Assembly (NCBI RefSeq): GCF_000615445.1
Contig: NZ_BALY01000005.1
Span: 26,103 to 90,102, forward strand
Direction: 5' to 3'
From: Lactobacillus hamsteri DSM 5661 = JCM 6256
Lineage (GTDB): Bacteria; Bacillota; Bacilli; Lactobacillales; Lactobacillaceae
Length of the DNA stretch: 64,000 nt
This document shows positions 1 through 8,293 of this stretch, piece by piece (within the stretch, counting starts at the first letter, position 1; the number at the start of each line of letters is the position of its first letter). A program made the translations under genes and the position numbers. The notes below the pieces were generated by a model, which was given only the letters and a program-made list of their open reading frames with translations, had not been told where the DNA came from and did not search any database.

Positions 1-2612
1 GAAATCGTTGCAACTTTGCTTGTTTCTTTAGAAGTGTCTTGTGATTTTGGAGTTACTGTTTCTTCATTACTTGGAGTCTTTTCTGGAAGAGGAGAAACAG
101 ATTCTTCTACATCATCTGAAATTTCCGGACCTGGAGATGTTGAGTCGTCTTCTGGAACTTCAGGTGTATCTGGTGTGGTTGGATCTTCAGGAATTGTAGG
201 TTGCTCTGGATTTGTTGGATTTTCTGGAACTTCAGGCTTATCTGGAATTTCTGGTGTAGTTGGATCTTCAGGAATTTCCGGTTTATCTGGACTTGGATTC
301 TTAGTGTAAACAACCGTATCCACTTTATCTAAATTATCATTAAAGTTACTGTTATCAACAATAATATCATATGGACCTACTTCAGGACGATCAGTTGTAT
401 AACCATCAATTGTTGGACTTACTACTGTTACAAAAGTTTGAGTTTTAGTCCATTCACCGTTCCAATCAATCTGACCTGTAACTAAGTTTTTAACTCCTGT
501 TTGAGTGAAAACAAGCTTAATGCTTACATGATCCGGAGCTGCCGTAGTTCCATCTTCATATACATAATGAATTGTTTGATTTACTTCCTTATCACGATTT
601 ACCGTTTCTGTCTTATGCTTTAAGTAAACATAAATATGTTGCACATCATCAGTAATTACACCATTTGTGGCTCCTGGATGAACCGTGTCAGTAGCTAAAA
701 TATAACCTGCTTCTTCCCAATTCCAAAGTATATTGTCATACTTATCGCCAATTGCTAAGTGTTCATGACTTTGCTTTTGATCAGATAATTCAAAACCATG
801 TTCAGGGGTAAAGTTAGTTACACCATTCAATACTGCACCATTAACATCAACATAGTGAATATGAGCACTCGAATTCTTATTTAATACTAATTGACCTGGT
901 TGCCAAGTAATTGTGGTAGTTGGTTTTTCTGGCTTTTCTGCGTCAAATGTAATTTTAGGAATAGTTGTTGAAAAAGTTGCCCATGCTGAACCTAATTTGT
1001 TGCTGAACTTAATCTTAATTCCATCACCGGAAACTTTAAACAAGCCTGAACCAAATATTTCCTTACTACGATCTTTTGAATCATCCCAACCAAGATATTT
1101 GTCTACAATATCTTTGCCCCAAATCTTAATTGCTAATTCTCTTTCTGCATCAGTAATATTCTTATCGTAGAGCAATTCATTATTTTTATCTGAATAAAGA
1201 ATATCTCCATTAGGACCTTTATGAATAGTTACAGATGATTCTGGAAGAGCTACACCTTCACCTTTATGGCTACTACCATTTATAATTTCAGCTTTTTCAA
1301 CATAATCATTTCCTTCACCTTTACTATTTAATGAGCCAATAGTAATGTAAGCTGTATTTTCACCTAAAGTAATCAATTTGCCGTTAGCATCATACATCTT
1401 TAAGCCCATTGTTACACTTTCAGCTTTTACATAAAAGAAACCATCTGTAGGACTCTTGCCAAAGTAAATTCCAGGTTTGCGATTATTTTGAGAAGGATGA
1501 TTACTCATAATGAAATCACTATATGTAATTTCAATCTTACTAATTAACTCTCCTGCATAGAATGAATTTTTTAAATCAGTATATGTAACTTGTAAAAAGT
1601 CACCATGCACTGTGTCATTAACTTGCCAGAAATTATTGAGTAAACCGTTTAGCATACTGCCTGTACCTTGAACTACATTTGGATTCAATGGCTTAACAGT
1701 AACTGTAGCGTTTTCTTCTTTTCCAAATATCAATAATTGAGATAATTTATCTGGATCAATATGTTCATTTTCATCCCAAAGACCCAAATCTTTTAATTGT
1801 TGAATGTATTCATCTCTCTTTTTGTTGTATTCGTCAAGCTTACCTTCATAGTCTTTAAGAGCTGCTTTGTGTTCCTCTAAGGCTTTTAAAATTTCTTCAA
1901 TTTGCTTTTTATTATTTGCAATTATTTCAGCTTTATTTTTATCAATATCTGTTGTACCTGTTGTAACTTTATTTGGATCTTTCTTGTCAACAGTAACTCC
2001 ATCAATTTCTTCAGCCTTATTTACAACATCTTCAAGATCTTTATTTATTTCACCATTAATTTTGTCGACTTCTGCTTTGCTGTCTTCATAGCTAGGTTTC
2101 TTAACATCTTCAGTTTTTTCTGTCTGTACCTGATTAATATTATTTTCTTGATTAGGTGTAGATGTTTCAACTTGTGATGAATTTTCATTTTCACTTACTG
2201 ATGTTGATGGTCCTGCAACTGAAGAAGATTCATTCTTAGTTGATTCAGTTACCACACTTGAATTATCAGCAGATGAAGAATTATTATTTTCAGTTACTGA
2301 CGCTGAAGATTCTGAAACTTCATTTTCAATTGGCTCTGTTGTTACTTCTGAATTACCCACAGAATCATTATTTACAGCCACTTCTTCAGTTGCTACATTA
2401 TTAGCTTCTGAATTACTATCTATTGTCGAATTTTCAACAGCAACTGTATCTTGAGTAATTTCAGAAGCTTTAACTTGTTGACTTGCCATTCCCATAAAAG
2501 TTAAACCAATTAATACTGAGGCTGCACCAACAGTAAATTTACGGATAGAATGACGTTCTCTCTTTTCTTCAATTTTACGAAGCTTTTCTTGAATATTTTT
2601 TCTTGAAACCAT
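1..2612 (-). CDS. YSIRK-signal surface adhesin, antigen I/II-like plus mucin-binding repeat (3' end outside window)
   Basis: Open from the ATG at 2610-2612 to the left edge, about 870 codons, with the C-terminus outside the window. Residues 1-49 form a YSIRK-type export signal (HSIRKFTVGAASVLIG near residue 21, then a hydrophobic stretch). A Ser/Thr/Asn-rich region and a charged coiled coil (about 180-280) follow. Residues about 297-554 resemble the GbpC/antigen I/II V-region (AYITIGSLN, and WDDSKDR followed by FGSGLFKVSG). A MucBP-like domain lies near 569-667 and one Mub B2-like repeat near 670-769, then a Pro/Glu/Thr wall-spanning stretch. The start is supported by a GAGG about 13 bases upstream. 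It is a close paralogue of the next gene. The expected LPXTG anchor cannot be seen here. Role inferred: attachment to mucin or glycoprotein. Confidence 0.9.
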   Translation of the reverse strand, partial: MVSRKNIQEKLRKIEEKRERHSIRKFTVGAASVLIGLTFMGMASQQVKASEITQDTVAVENSTIDSNSEANNVATEEVAVNNDSVGNSEVTTEPIENEVSESSASVTENNNSSSADNSSVVTESTKNESSSVAGPSTSVSENENSSQVETSTPNQENNINQVQTEKTEDVKKPSYEDSKAEVDKINGEINKDLEDVVNKAEEIDGVTVDKKDPNKVTTGTTDIDKNKAEIIANNKKQIEEILKALEEHKAALKDYEGKLDEYNKKRDEYIQQLKDLGLWDENEHIDPDKLSQLLIFGKEENATVTVKPLNPNVVQGTGSMLNGLLNNFWQVNDTVHGDFLQVTYTDLKNSFYAGELISKIEITYSDFIMSNHPSQNNRKPGIYFGKSPTDGFFYVKAESVTMGLKMYDANGKLITLGENTAYITIGSLNSKGEGNDYVEKAEIINGSSHKGEGVALPESSVTIHKGPNGDILYSDKNNELLYDKNITDAERELAIKIWGKDIVDKYLGWDDSKDRSKEIFGSGLFKVSGDGIKIKFSNKLGSAWATFSTTIPKITFDAEKPEKPTTTITWQPGQLVLNKNSSAHIHYVDVNGAVLNGVTNFTPEHGFELSDQKQSHEHLAIGDKYDNILWNWEEAGYILATDTVHPGATNGVITDDVQHIYVYLKHKTETVNRDKEVNQTIHYVYEDGTTAAPDHVSIKLVFTQTGVKNLVTGQIDWNGEWTKTQTFVTVVSPTIDGYTTDRPEVGPYDIIVDNSNFNDNLDKVDTVVYTKNPSPDKPEIPEDPTTPEIPDKPEVPENPTNPEQPTIPEDPTTPDTPEVPEDDSTSPGPEISDDVEESVSPLPEKTPSNEETVTPKSQDTSKETSKVATI

Positions 2613-2651
2613 GATTAATTTATACCTCTAAATTTTATAATCGTTCTAGCA

Positions 2652-2701
2652 GTGACGCGGTGTCATATATGTTATGTATTAATAGTATGACACTGCGTCA
2701 C
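2652..2701. promoter_or_regulatory. Inverted repeat upstream of the first adhesin
   Basis: Two 16-base arms, GTGACGCGGTGTCATA and TATGACACTGCGTCAC, form an imperfect palindrome with one mismatch around an 18-base AT-rich centre. It lies 40-90 bases upstream of the adhesin start, where promoter elements would be expected. A related but shorter GTGACA...TGTCAC palindrome lies upstream of the second adhesin. This suggests a shared repressor or activator site. No cognate regulator can be named from the window. Confidence 0.55.
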
Positions 2702-2753
2702 TTTTGGAAATAGTTATTTTTTTATCTTTATATTTTCTTAAAAATCGCCAAAT

Positions 2754-2787
2754 GAAAAAGCCATTAGATCTTAATCTAATGACTTTT
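2754..2787 (-). terminator. Rho-independent terminator of the second adhesin gene
   Basis: Read on the minus strand, AGTCATTAGAT and ATCTAATGGCT form a stem with a small loop followed by a T run, just downstream of the stop codon at 2796. Confidence 0.8.
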
Positions 2788-2795
2788 TACAAAAA

Positions 2796-5700
2796 TTAAT
2801 TATTTTTCTTGCGCTTTTTCTTTTCTGCGCCTGCTAATCCAATTAATGAACCTACAGTTGCTGCAATTAAGCCCGCAGCACCAGCTTTATCAGTTTCTTT
2901 AGAACCCGTTTGTGGCAATGTTGCTTCTTCACTTTCTTCAGCTTTTTCAACATTTTCCCCATTGCGAGTTTTTGTAGTTGAAACATTAGTATTAATTACT
3001 GTTTCAGCTTTTTCAGTCTTAGGAGTAACCGTAGTTGTTTCACCATCATCACGCTTTGTTTCTTGTGATTTTGGCGTTACGGTTTCCTTCTTTTCTTCCT
3101 CAGAAGGAGTTTCTTCAGGATGAGGAGTTACTGTTTCATTTTCCTCTGGAATTTCTGGAGTTTCGGTTGGAACTTCAGGATCCGTTGGTTGAGTTGGAAC
3201 AGTTGGTTCTGGATCCGGAGTTTCCGGAACTGTTGGTTGAGGAGTCGTTGGATTAGTCGGATCTGTTGGCTGATCTGGAGGAGTGGTTGGTTGAGCAGGA
3301 TTTGCCTTGTAAATAACTGTATCCTCTTTATCCAAGTTTTGATCGAAGTTACTGTTATCAACGGTAATGTCGTATGGGCCTACTTCCGGACGATCTGTAT
3401 GGTAACCCTTAATTGTTGGGCTTGTTACGGTTTCAAATATTTGCGTCAATGTCCAATCGCCATTCCAGTCTGTCTCATTTGTAATCAAATCCTTGATTCC
3501 TGTTTGAGTGAAGACAAGGGTTTGGCTTATGTGATCTGGAGCTGCTGTAGTGCCATCTTCATATACATAATGAATTGTTTGGTTAACTTCTTTATCGCGG
3601 CTTACAGTTTCTGTTGGGTTAGCCACATAGTAAACCGTATCTTCTTTATCCAGGTTTTGATCAAAGTTACTGTTGTCAACTGTGATGTCGTATGGGCCTA
3701 CTTCCGGACGGTCTGTATGGTAGCCCTTGATTGTTGGGCTGGTCACTGTCACGAATGTTTGAGTTAAAGTCCAACCGCCATTCCAGTCTGTCTCATTTGT
3801 AATCAAGTCCTTGATCCCTGTTTGAGTGAAGACAAGGGTTTGGCTTACGTGATCCGGAGCCGCCTCTTTTCCGCTATCCTTGTAAACGTAGTGAATTGTT
3901 TGGTTAACTTCTTTATCGCGGCTTACAGTTTCTGTTGGGTTAGCCACATAGTAAACCGTATCTTCTTTATCTAGGTTTTGATCAAAGTTACTGTTGTCAA
4001 CTGTGATGTCGTATGGGCCTACTTCCGGACGGTCTGTATGGTAGCCCTTGATTGTTGGGCTGGTTACTGTCACAAATGTTTGAGTCAAAGTCCAATCGCC
4101 ATTCCAGTCTGTCTTATCTGTAACCCAATCCTTAATTCCTGTTTGAGTAAAGACAAGAGTTTGGCTTACGTGATCTGGAGCTGCCTCTTTTCCGCTATCC
4201 TTGTAAACGTAGTGAATTGTCTGGTTAACTTCTTTATTACGAGTATCTTCAGTGGTTGCATGTCTCAAGTAAATGTAGTAATGCTTTTCACCTGATTCAA
4301 TCTTTCCAGCTGTAGCTCCTTCAGAAATCTTTTCTGGAGTTGTTGCTAAAATATAATTTTCTTTACTCCAGTCCCAAAGCGAATTTGTGTAGTTGTCATC
4401 AACAGCTAAGTGTTCAATACCTTGCTTATAATCAAGCAATTCAAAACCATGGCTAAGGTTTAAAGGATCAAATTCTTTTATTCCACTATTGAATTCTTTA
4501 TTAACATCAACATAGTGAACATAAACTTTACCACTATCATTCAAAACTAATTCGCCAGGTTGCCAGTTAATAGTAATGCCTGCTGGCTTAATTGGTTCTG
4601 TTGGCTTTTCACCTTTAAATGCCAATTGAGGAACAGTTGTTGAAAATGTTGCCCAAGCTGAACCTAACTCATTGCTAAATCTAATCTTGATACTGTTTCC
4701 TGAAACCTTAAATAATCCCGCACCGAAAATTTCTTTTCCTCTATCTTTGGAATCATCCCAGTTAAGATATCTATTAACAATTTCCTCACCCCAGATACTG
4801 ATTGCTAATTCCTTTTCGGCATCAGTAATTTTACCGTCATAAAGTAATTCATTGTCTTTATCAGCATAAAGAATGTCGCCATTAGGGCCTTTATGAATAG
4901 TTACAGATGATTCTGGCAAAGCAACACCTGAACCACCACTGAGAATTTCAGCTTTTTCAACATATTCTTTATGACCTGAACTACTCGATCCATTATTCAA
5001 TGAACCTACAGTTATGTAAGCTGTATTATCCTTAAGGTTAATCAACTTGCCATTTTTGTCGTACATCTTTAATTCAATGGTTACGCCATTTGCTTTTTTG
5101 TAGAAAAATCCATCTGTTGGCCTTTTACCAAAGTAAATTCCAGGTAAACTATTGCCTTGATATGAATTATTGCTAATCACAAAATCACTGTAAATAACTT
5201 CAATCTTGCCAATCTTTTCACCAGCATAAGTTGAAGTTTCGAAATTTGTGTAAACAACTGTCAAGAAATCACCTGAAATATTATCCTTAACAAGATAATG
5301 ATTCATCAGCAATGGATTGCCTTTTTCATCTTTCAAAATGGTTCCTTTGCCTTTAGTTACAATTCCTGTATGATTATTTGAAATAATCACATCAACTTTA
5401 GTATTTTCTTCTTTGTCCAAAACCAAATCTTGAGAAATGTCACTTGGATCAACATCGCCTTCTTTCCAAAGGCCTAAATCCTTTAACTTAGCAATATATT
5501 CATCTCTAAGCCTATTGTATTCAGCTAATTCAGTATTGTATTTTTCTAAGTCATTCTTGTATTGATCAAGCTTTACCTTGTAATCAGCCAACTGCTTTTC
5601 AATTTCTGCAATCTGCTTTTCATTATCTTCTTTGATCTTATCAGCATTCTTGTCGATGTCTCCTACAGTCGTATTAATCTTGTTAGGATCTTTTGGTTCA

Positions 5701-6251
5701 ACCGTAACACCATCAGTCTTAGAAGCTTCATCTACGATATCTTTAAGATCATTGTTAACGTTATTGTTAATATCGTTAACCTTATCTAAAGAATCTTGGT
5801 AAGTAGGCTGTTTTGTTTCAGCTTGCGAAGCTGTTTCATTTGTAACTTCTTGATTAGAATTATCAGTTGGTGATGATACATTTTCCTGAGTAACTGAATC
5901 TGTATTTTTAGTATCTGTTGTAGTCTGAGCATCAGCACTTTCTGAAGTAGAAGTATCAGTTGTTTGTTCAACAGAAACATCATTGCTTTGAATTTGAGTA
6001 TCGGTATTTTCAGTAGTATATTGCTGAAGAATACTTTGCTCTGTTGCCTCATTTTCAGTACTTTGAGTTTCTACTAATACCACATCATCTTTTCTTGTTT
6101 TTGAAGCTTTAACGGGACGAGTATTTGTTCCCATAAAAGTTAATCCGACTAAAACGGATGCAGCTCCCATTGTAAACTTACGAATTGAGTGGTGTTCATG
6201 TCTTTCTTCTATTTTTCGAATTTTTTCTAATAAATTTCTTCTTGAAACCAT
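2796..6251 (-). CDS. LPXTG-anchored YSIRK surface adhesin, antigen I/II-like with three Mub B2-type repeats
   Basis: A complete 1151-residue cell-wall protein. The YSIRK-type signal (HSIRKFTMGAASVLVG) ends near residue 49. An acidic Ser/Thr region and a coiled coil rich in Lys, Glu and Asp (about 195-265) follow. Residues about 283-545 match the GbpC/antigen I/II V-region pattern (AYITVGSLN, and FGAGLFKVSG). A MucBP-like domain lies at about 554-667 and three 107-residue Mub B2-like repeats at about 668-985. A Pro/Thr/Glu wall-spanning stretch, LPQTG near 1112, a hydrophobic segment and a basic tail complete the sortase signal. The start at 6251 is chosen over an in-frame ATG at 6266, because the GAGG ribosome site lies between them. 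Likely role: binding mucin or salivary-type glycoproteins. Confidence 0.93.
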   Translation of the reverse strand: MVSRRNLLEKIRKIEERHEHHSIRKFTMGAASVLVGLTFMGTNTRPVKASKTRKDDVVLVETQSTENEATEQSILQQYTTENTDTQIQSNDVSVEQTTDTSTSESADAQTTTDTKNTDSVTQENVSSPTDNSNQEVTNETASQAETKQPTYQDSLDKVNDINNNVNNDLKDIVDEASKTDGVTVEPKDPNKINTTVGDIDKNADKIKEDNEKQIAEIEKQLADYKVKLDQYKNDLEKYNTELAEYNRLRDEYIAKLKDLGLWKEGDVDPSDISQDLVLDKEENTKVDVIISNNHTGIVTKGKGTILKDEKGNPLLMNHYLVKDNISGDFLTVVYTNFETSTYAGEKIGKIEVIYSDFVISNNSYQGNSLPGIYFGKRPTDGFFYKKANGVTIELKMYDKNGKLINLKDNTAYITVGSLNNGSSSSGHKEYVEKAEILSGGSGVALPESSVTIHKGPNGDILYADKDNELLYDGKITDAEKELAISIWGEEIVNRYLNWDDSKDRGKEIFGAGLFKVSGNSIKIRFSNELGSAWATFSTTVPQLAFKGEKPTEPIKPAGITINWQPGELVLNDSGKVYVHYVDVNKEFNSGIKEFDPLNLSHGFELLDYKQGIEHLAVDDNYTNSLWDWSKENYILATTPEKISEGATAGKIESGEKHYYIYLRHATTEDTRNKEVNQTIHYVYKDSGKEAAPDHVSQTLVFTQTGIKDWVTDKTDWNGDWTLTQTFVTVTSPTIKGYHTDRPEVGPYDITVDNSNFDQNLDKEDTVYYVANPTETVSRDKEVNQTIHYVYKDSGKEAAPDHVSQTLVFTQTGIKDLITNETDWNGGWTLTQTFVTVTSPTIKGYHTDRPEVGPYDITVDNSNFDQNLDKEDTVYYVANPTETVSRDKEVNQTIHYVYEDGTTAAPDHISQTLVFTQTGIKDLITNETDWNGDWTLTQIFETVTSPTIKGYHTDRPEVGPYDITVDNSNFDQNLDKEDTVIYKANPAQPTTPPDQPTDPTNPTTPQPTVPETPDPEPTVPTQPTDPEVPTETPEIPEENETVTPHPEETPSEEEKKETVTPKSQETKRDDGETTTVTPKTEKAETVINTNVSTTKTRNGENVEKAEESEEATLPQTGSKETDKAGAAGLIAATVGSLIGLAGAEKKKRKKNN
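3297..4259 (-). repeat. Three tandem 321-bp coding repeats inside the adhesin
   Basis: The sequence recurs with a period of exactly 321 bases (GGTTAACTTCTTTAT at 3581, 3902 and about 4223), giving three 107-residue Mub B2-type repeats. The first two copies share long identical DNA stretches around the VDNSNFDQNLDKEDTV segment. That points to recent duplication or gene conversion. The upstream paralogous adhesin has one copy at about 305-607. Confidence 0.9.
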
Positions 6252-6293
6252 AAAATCATACCTCATTTTCTGTTAAAAAACATTTGTTAATAT

Positions 6294-6313
6294 GGGGTGT
6301 GACACCATGTCAC
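6294..6313. promoter_or_regulatory. Short palindrome upstream of the second adhesin
   Basis: GGTGTGACACCATGTCACC contains GTGACA and TGTCAC arms with a three-base centre, about 45-60 bases upstream of the adhesin start. It shares the TGACAC half-site with the larger inverted repeat at 2652-2701. This could be an operator shared by the two adhesin genes (inference). Confidence 0.4.
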
Positions 6314-6431
6314 CTTTGATACTTATAGTATATAATATCCATTCAATATACGATATATTTTATATATTGCCTTTAAATATTCTTAACATCATTACTTTCA
6401 TACCTATTTTTAAAAATGAATATTTATATAG

Positions 6432-6467
6432 AAAAGAAAAAGCAAACGAGAACAATTCTCGTTTGCT
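6432..6467 (-). terminator. Rho-independent terminator of pnuC
   Basis: On the minus strand GCAAACGAGAA, a short loop and TTCTCGTTTGC are followed by TTTTTCTTTT. It lies about 35 bases after the pnuC stop at 6499. Confidence 0.88.
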
Positions 6468-6498
6468 TCACAATAGATATTAAATTTTAACTTAAAAA

Positions 6499-7242
6499 CT
6501 AATTTTTAATTTCTTTCAAACCTTCACGGCGACGTCCCATATTAAACCATGGTGAAACAGTAAAGGCCAAAACATCATTAATTACATAAATAAGTGAGTT
6601 AACTGCCATAGCCAAAGTAGCATCCCCTTGTGCATAAGTTACGCCCCAAAGAATCAATTGAAAAATTCCGCTGGCTGTCCACCAGAAATATTGATTGTTG
6701 TAACGCATAAAACACATAATGCCGGCAGTAAGAGAAATAGCAAAGCTGATCGCATCAATCCAAGGACGAGGATCATTTGTAAATTTGCCAATCAAGAAGC
6801 CACTAATGATATAAACAAGCAAAGTTCCGACAATTGCGATTATCCATTCCTTAGTGCCAAATTTTCTCAAGTGATTCTTGGTATCATCATTCCAAGATTT
6901 TACTGAAAGAATAACTGGCAAGTCCAAAGTTGCAATATAAGCAATTTGTTCAAAAATTGACAAATAGTTTTTGGCTTCAAGTCCTGCATAAATAAAGCAG
7001 GCTGCAGAAATAAGACCCAACCAACCATTAATTGCTTTAGTTGCGTTAATGGCAAGAACACATAAAGTGCCGAGTAATGTACCAATAAAAGTAATAATTG
7101 TTACGGGCGTTGCTTTTTCTTGAATAAGCAATGCCAATTGGAAACCAAAAGCGAAGAACCAAAGACAATAGTTTTGAATTGGCCAACCCTTTAATTGATT
7201 CCATAACCATACAAAATAATTCTCATTCTTGTCCGTTTGCAT
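6499..7242 (-). CDS. pnuC: PnuC-family nicotinamide riboside transporter
   Basis: A 247-residue membrane protein with about seven or eight hydrophobic segments and the Trp/Asn-rich character of PnuC (for example AINGWLGLISAACFIYAGL, then LPVILSVKSWND and FWWTASG near the end). The family takes up nicotinamide riboside by facilitated diffusion for NAD synthesis, which suits auxotrophic lactobacilli. The ATG at 7242 is preferred to an upstream in-frame start at 7332, because AAGGAGAG lies just before it. The region between the two starts forms hairpins and looks like a leader, not coding sequence. It is a single-gene unit with its own terminator. Substrate could differ among Pnu family members (riboflavin, thiamine), but overall similarity favours PnuC. 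Confidence 0.85.
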   Translation of the reverse strand: MQTDKNENYFVWLWNQLKGWPIQNYCLWFFAFGFQLALLIQEKATPVTIITFIGTLLGTLCVLAINATKAINGWLGLISAACFIYAGLEAKNYLSIFEQIAYIATLDLPVILSVKSWNDDTKNHLRKFGTKEWIIAIVGTLLVYIISGFLIGKFTNDPRPWIDAISFAISLTAGIMCFMRYNNQYFWWTASGIFQLILWGVTYAQGDATLAMAVNSLIYVINDVLAFTVSPWFNMGRRREGLKEIKN

Positions 7243-7247
7243 ATAAA

Positions 7248-7335
7248 CTCTCCTTAAAACTATTAGGTTCACAGGATCTGTATCCCCATACAAGATCTTG
7301 TGCCTTATCCGACTTTCTTTTATGAAAGACATCGA
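7248..7335 (-). promoter_or_regulatory. Structured leader upstream of pnuC, possible riboswitch
   Basis: On the minus strand the 90 bases before the ribosome site hold three possible hairpins: CTTTC/GAAAG around ATAAAA, the palindrome ACAAGATCTTGT, and GGAT/ATCC around ACAG. NAD-sensing leaders (the NAD+-II or pnuC motif) are known upstream of pnuC genes in Lactobacillales. I see structure but did not match the consensus, so the assignment is tentative. Confidence 0.35.
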
Positions 7336-7473
7336 TATATATCCTAATGTAAAAAACTTTTATATACAAGATTGTATCTCACAAAATATTGTGTTAATAG
7401 CATGAAAAAATCTATATGTTGTATTTTTGTGCAAAAAAATAAAAGGTATCGTATACCTTTTATTCTGTAATTA

Positions 7474-8219
7474 TTAATGTTGTGAAGCACCACTCGTCGT
7501 ATCAGGTTCTTCATGTTTTTCTTCTTTTACTTCTTCTGCTTTAGTTGAAGCGCCACTTGAAGCATCTGGATCTGAATTGCGACGATAAGTTGCTCCGCTA
7601 GTTGCATCTGTATCAACAACCAACTTTTGACCAGTTGTTTCGCAGAAATATTTTACTAATGGATACAAGTCTTGAACCCATTCATAGATACCGGCATAGT
7701 TGCATTATCGTCTTCAACACGCTTGTAATAGTGTAAAACTAGTTCTTTCAAGTTACCTGTTGGTACTGGCATATAGACATCATCATGACCATCTTGTTTA
7801 GTGCGAAGCGCATGAACAACTTTTTTAGCATCAGGAATTACATCGCGCACATCTGGGTGAACTGCCTTCATTGTGTCGCCAACTTGTTCAGGTACACGCT
7901 TTGCCTTCATTTTGTAATTTGGATCGGTAGGACGGTTGTACCACAAGAATTGGTTATTATCGTCAACAAAAGTCATTTCGCCAATCGTATTACGAAGCAT
8001 CCAATTGATTTGATTTACCGTCAAAAGACCTGAATCAAGCTTGACGTAGTCGTTGCCTTCAGCTGCATTAACCTTTTTAGCAGCCTTATCAAGCCAATCA
8101 GGATCATTCTTGTCAATGCCATCAATTGTCGTACCCGCTTCTGACTTGCCGGAGGCATCAAGATCTTCCTTCATATAGTCGTCACGGTTCATGTTTTTAA
8201 GCCATTCTGGTTCTGCCAT
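7474..8219 (-). pseudogene. PAS-domain protein gene with a one-base frameshift
   Basis: From the ATG at 8219 (ribosome site GAAAGGAAAG) the frame reads an N-terminal stretch starting AEPEWLKNMNRDDY and a PAS_10-like sensory domain with FVDDNNQFLWYNRP. It then meets a stop near 7656. The continuation (AGIYEWVQDLYPLVKYFCE, then a Thr/Ser/Ala-rich tail) lies in the next frame. The 746-base length is one short of a multiple of three. Restoring one base, most simply an A at the GCAAC near 7697-7702, joins the halves into about 248 residues. The family is a cytoplasmic sensor or ligand-binding protein of unknown output. Because both halves keep good coding character, a sequencing error or a very recent mutation is more likely than old decay. 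Confidence 0.75.
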
Positions 8220-8293
8220 AATAACTCTTTCCTTTCTTGAATAATGCTTATAACTATAAAATACTCTCAATTAAAAAGGGTTTCAACAAAAAG

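Noticed and set aside
3120..4295. Long open frames on the plus strand opposite the adhesin repeats
   Set aside because: They mirror the repeated codons of the adhesin, have Cys/Trp-rich composition and no ribosome site. They are antisense shadows.
6252..6266. Upstream ATG of the second adhesin
   Set aside because: The GAGG ribosome site lies between it and the MVSRRN start, which matches the paralogue.
6292..6483. 63-codon plus-strand frame near the adhesin promoter
   Set aside because: No ribosome site. It overlaps the palindrome and the pnuC terminator, and its composition is non-coding.
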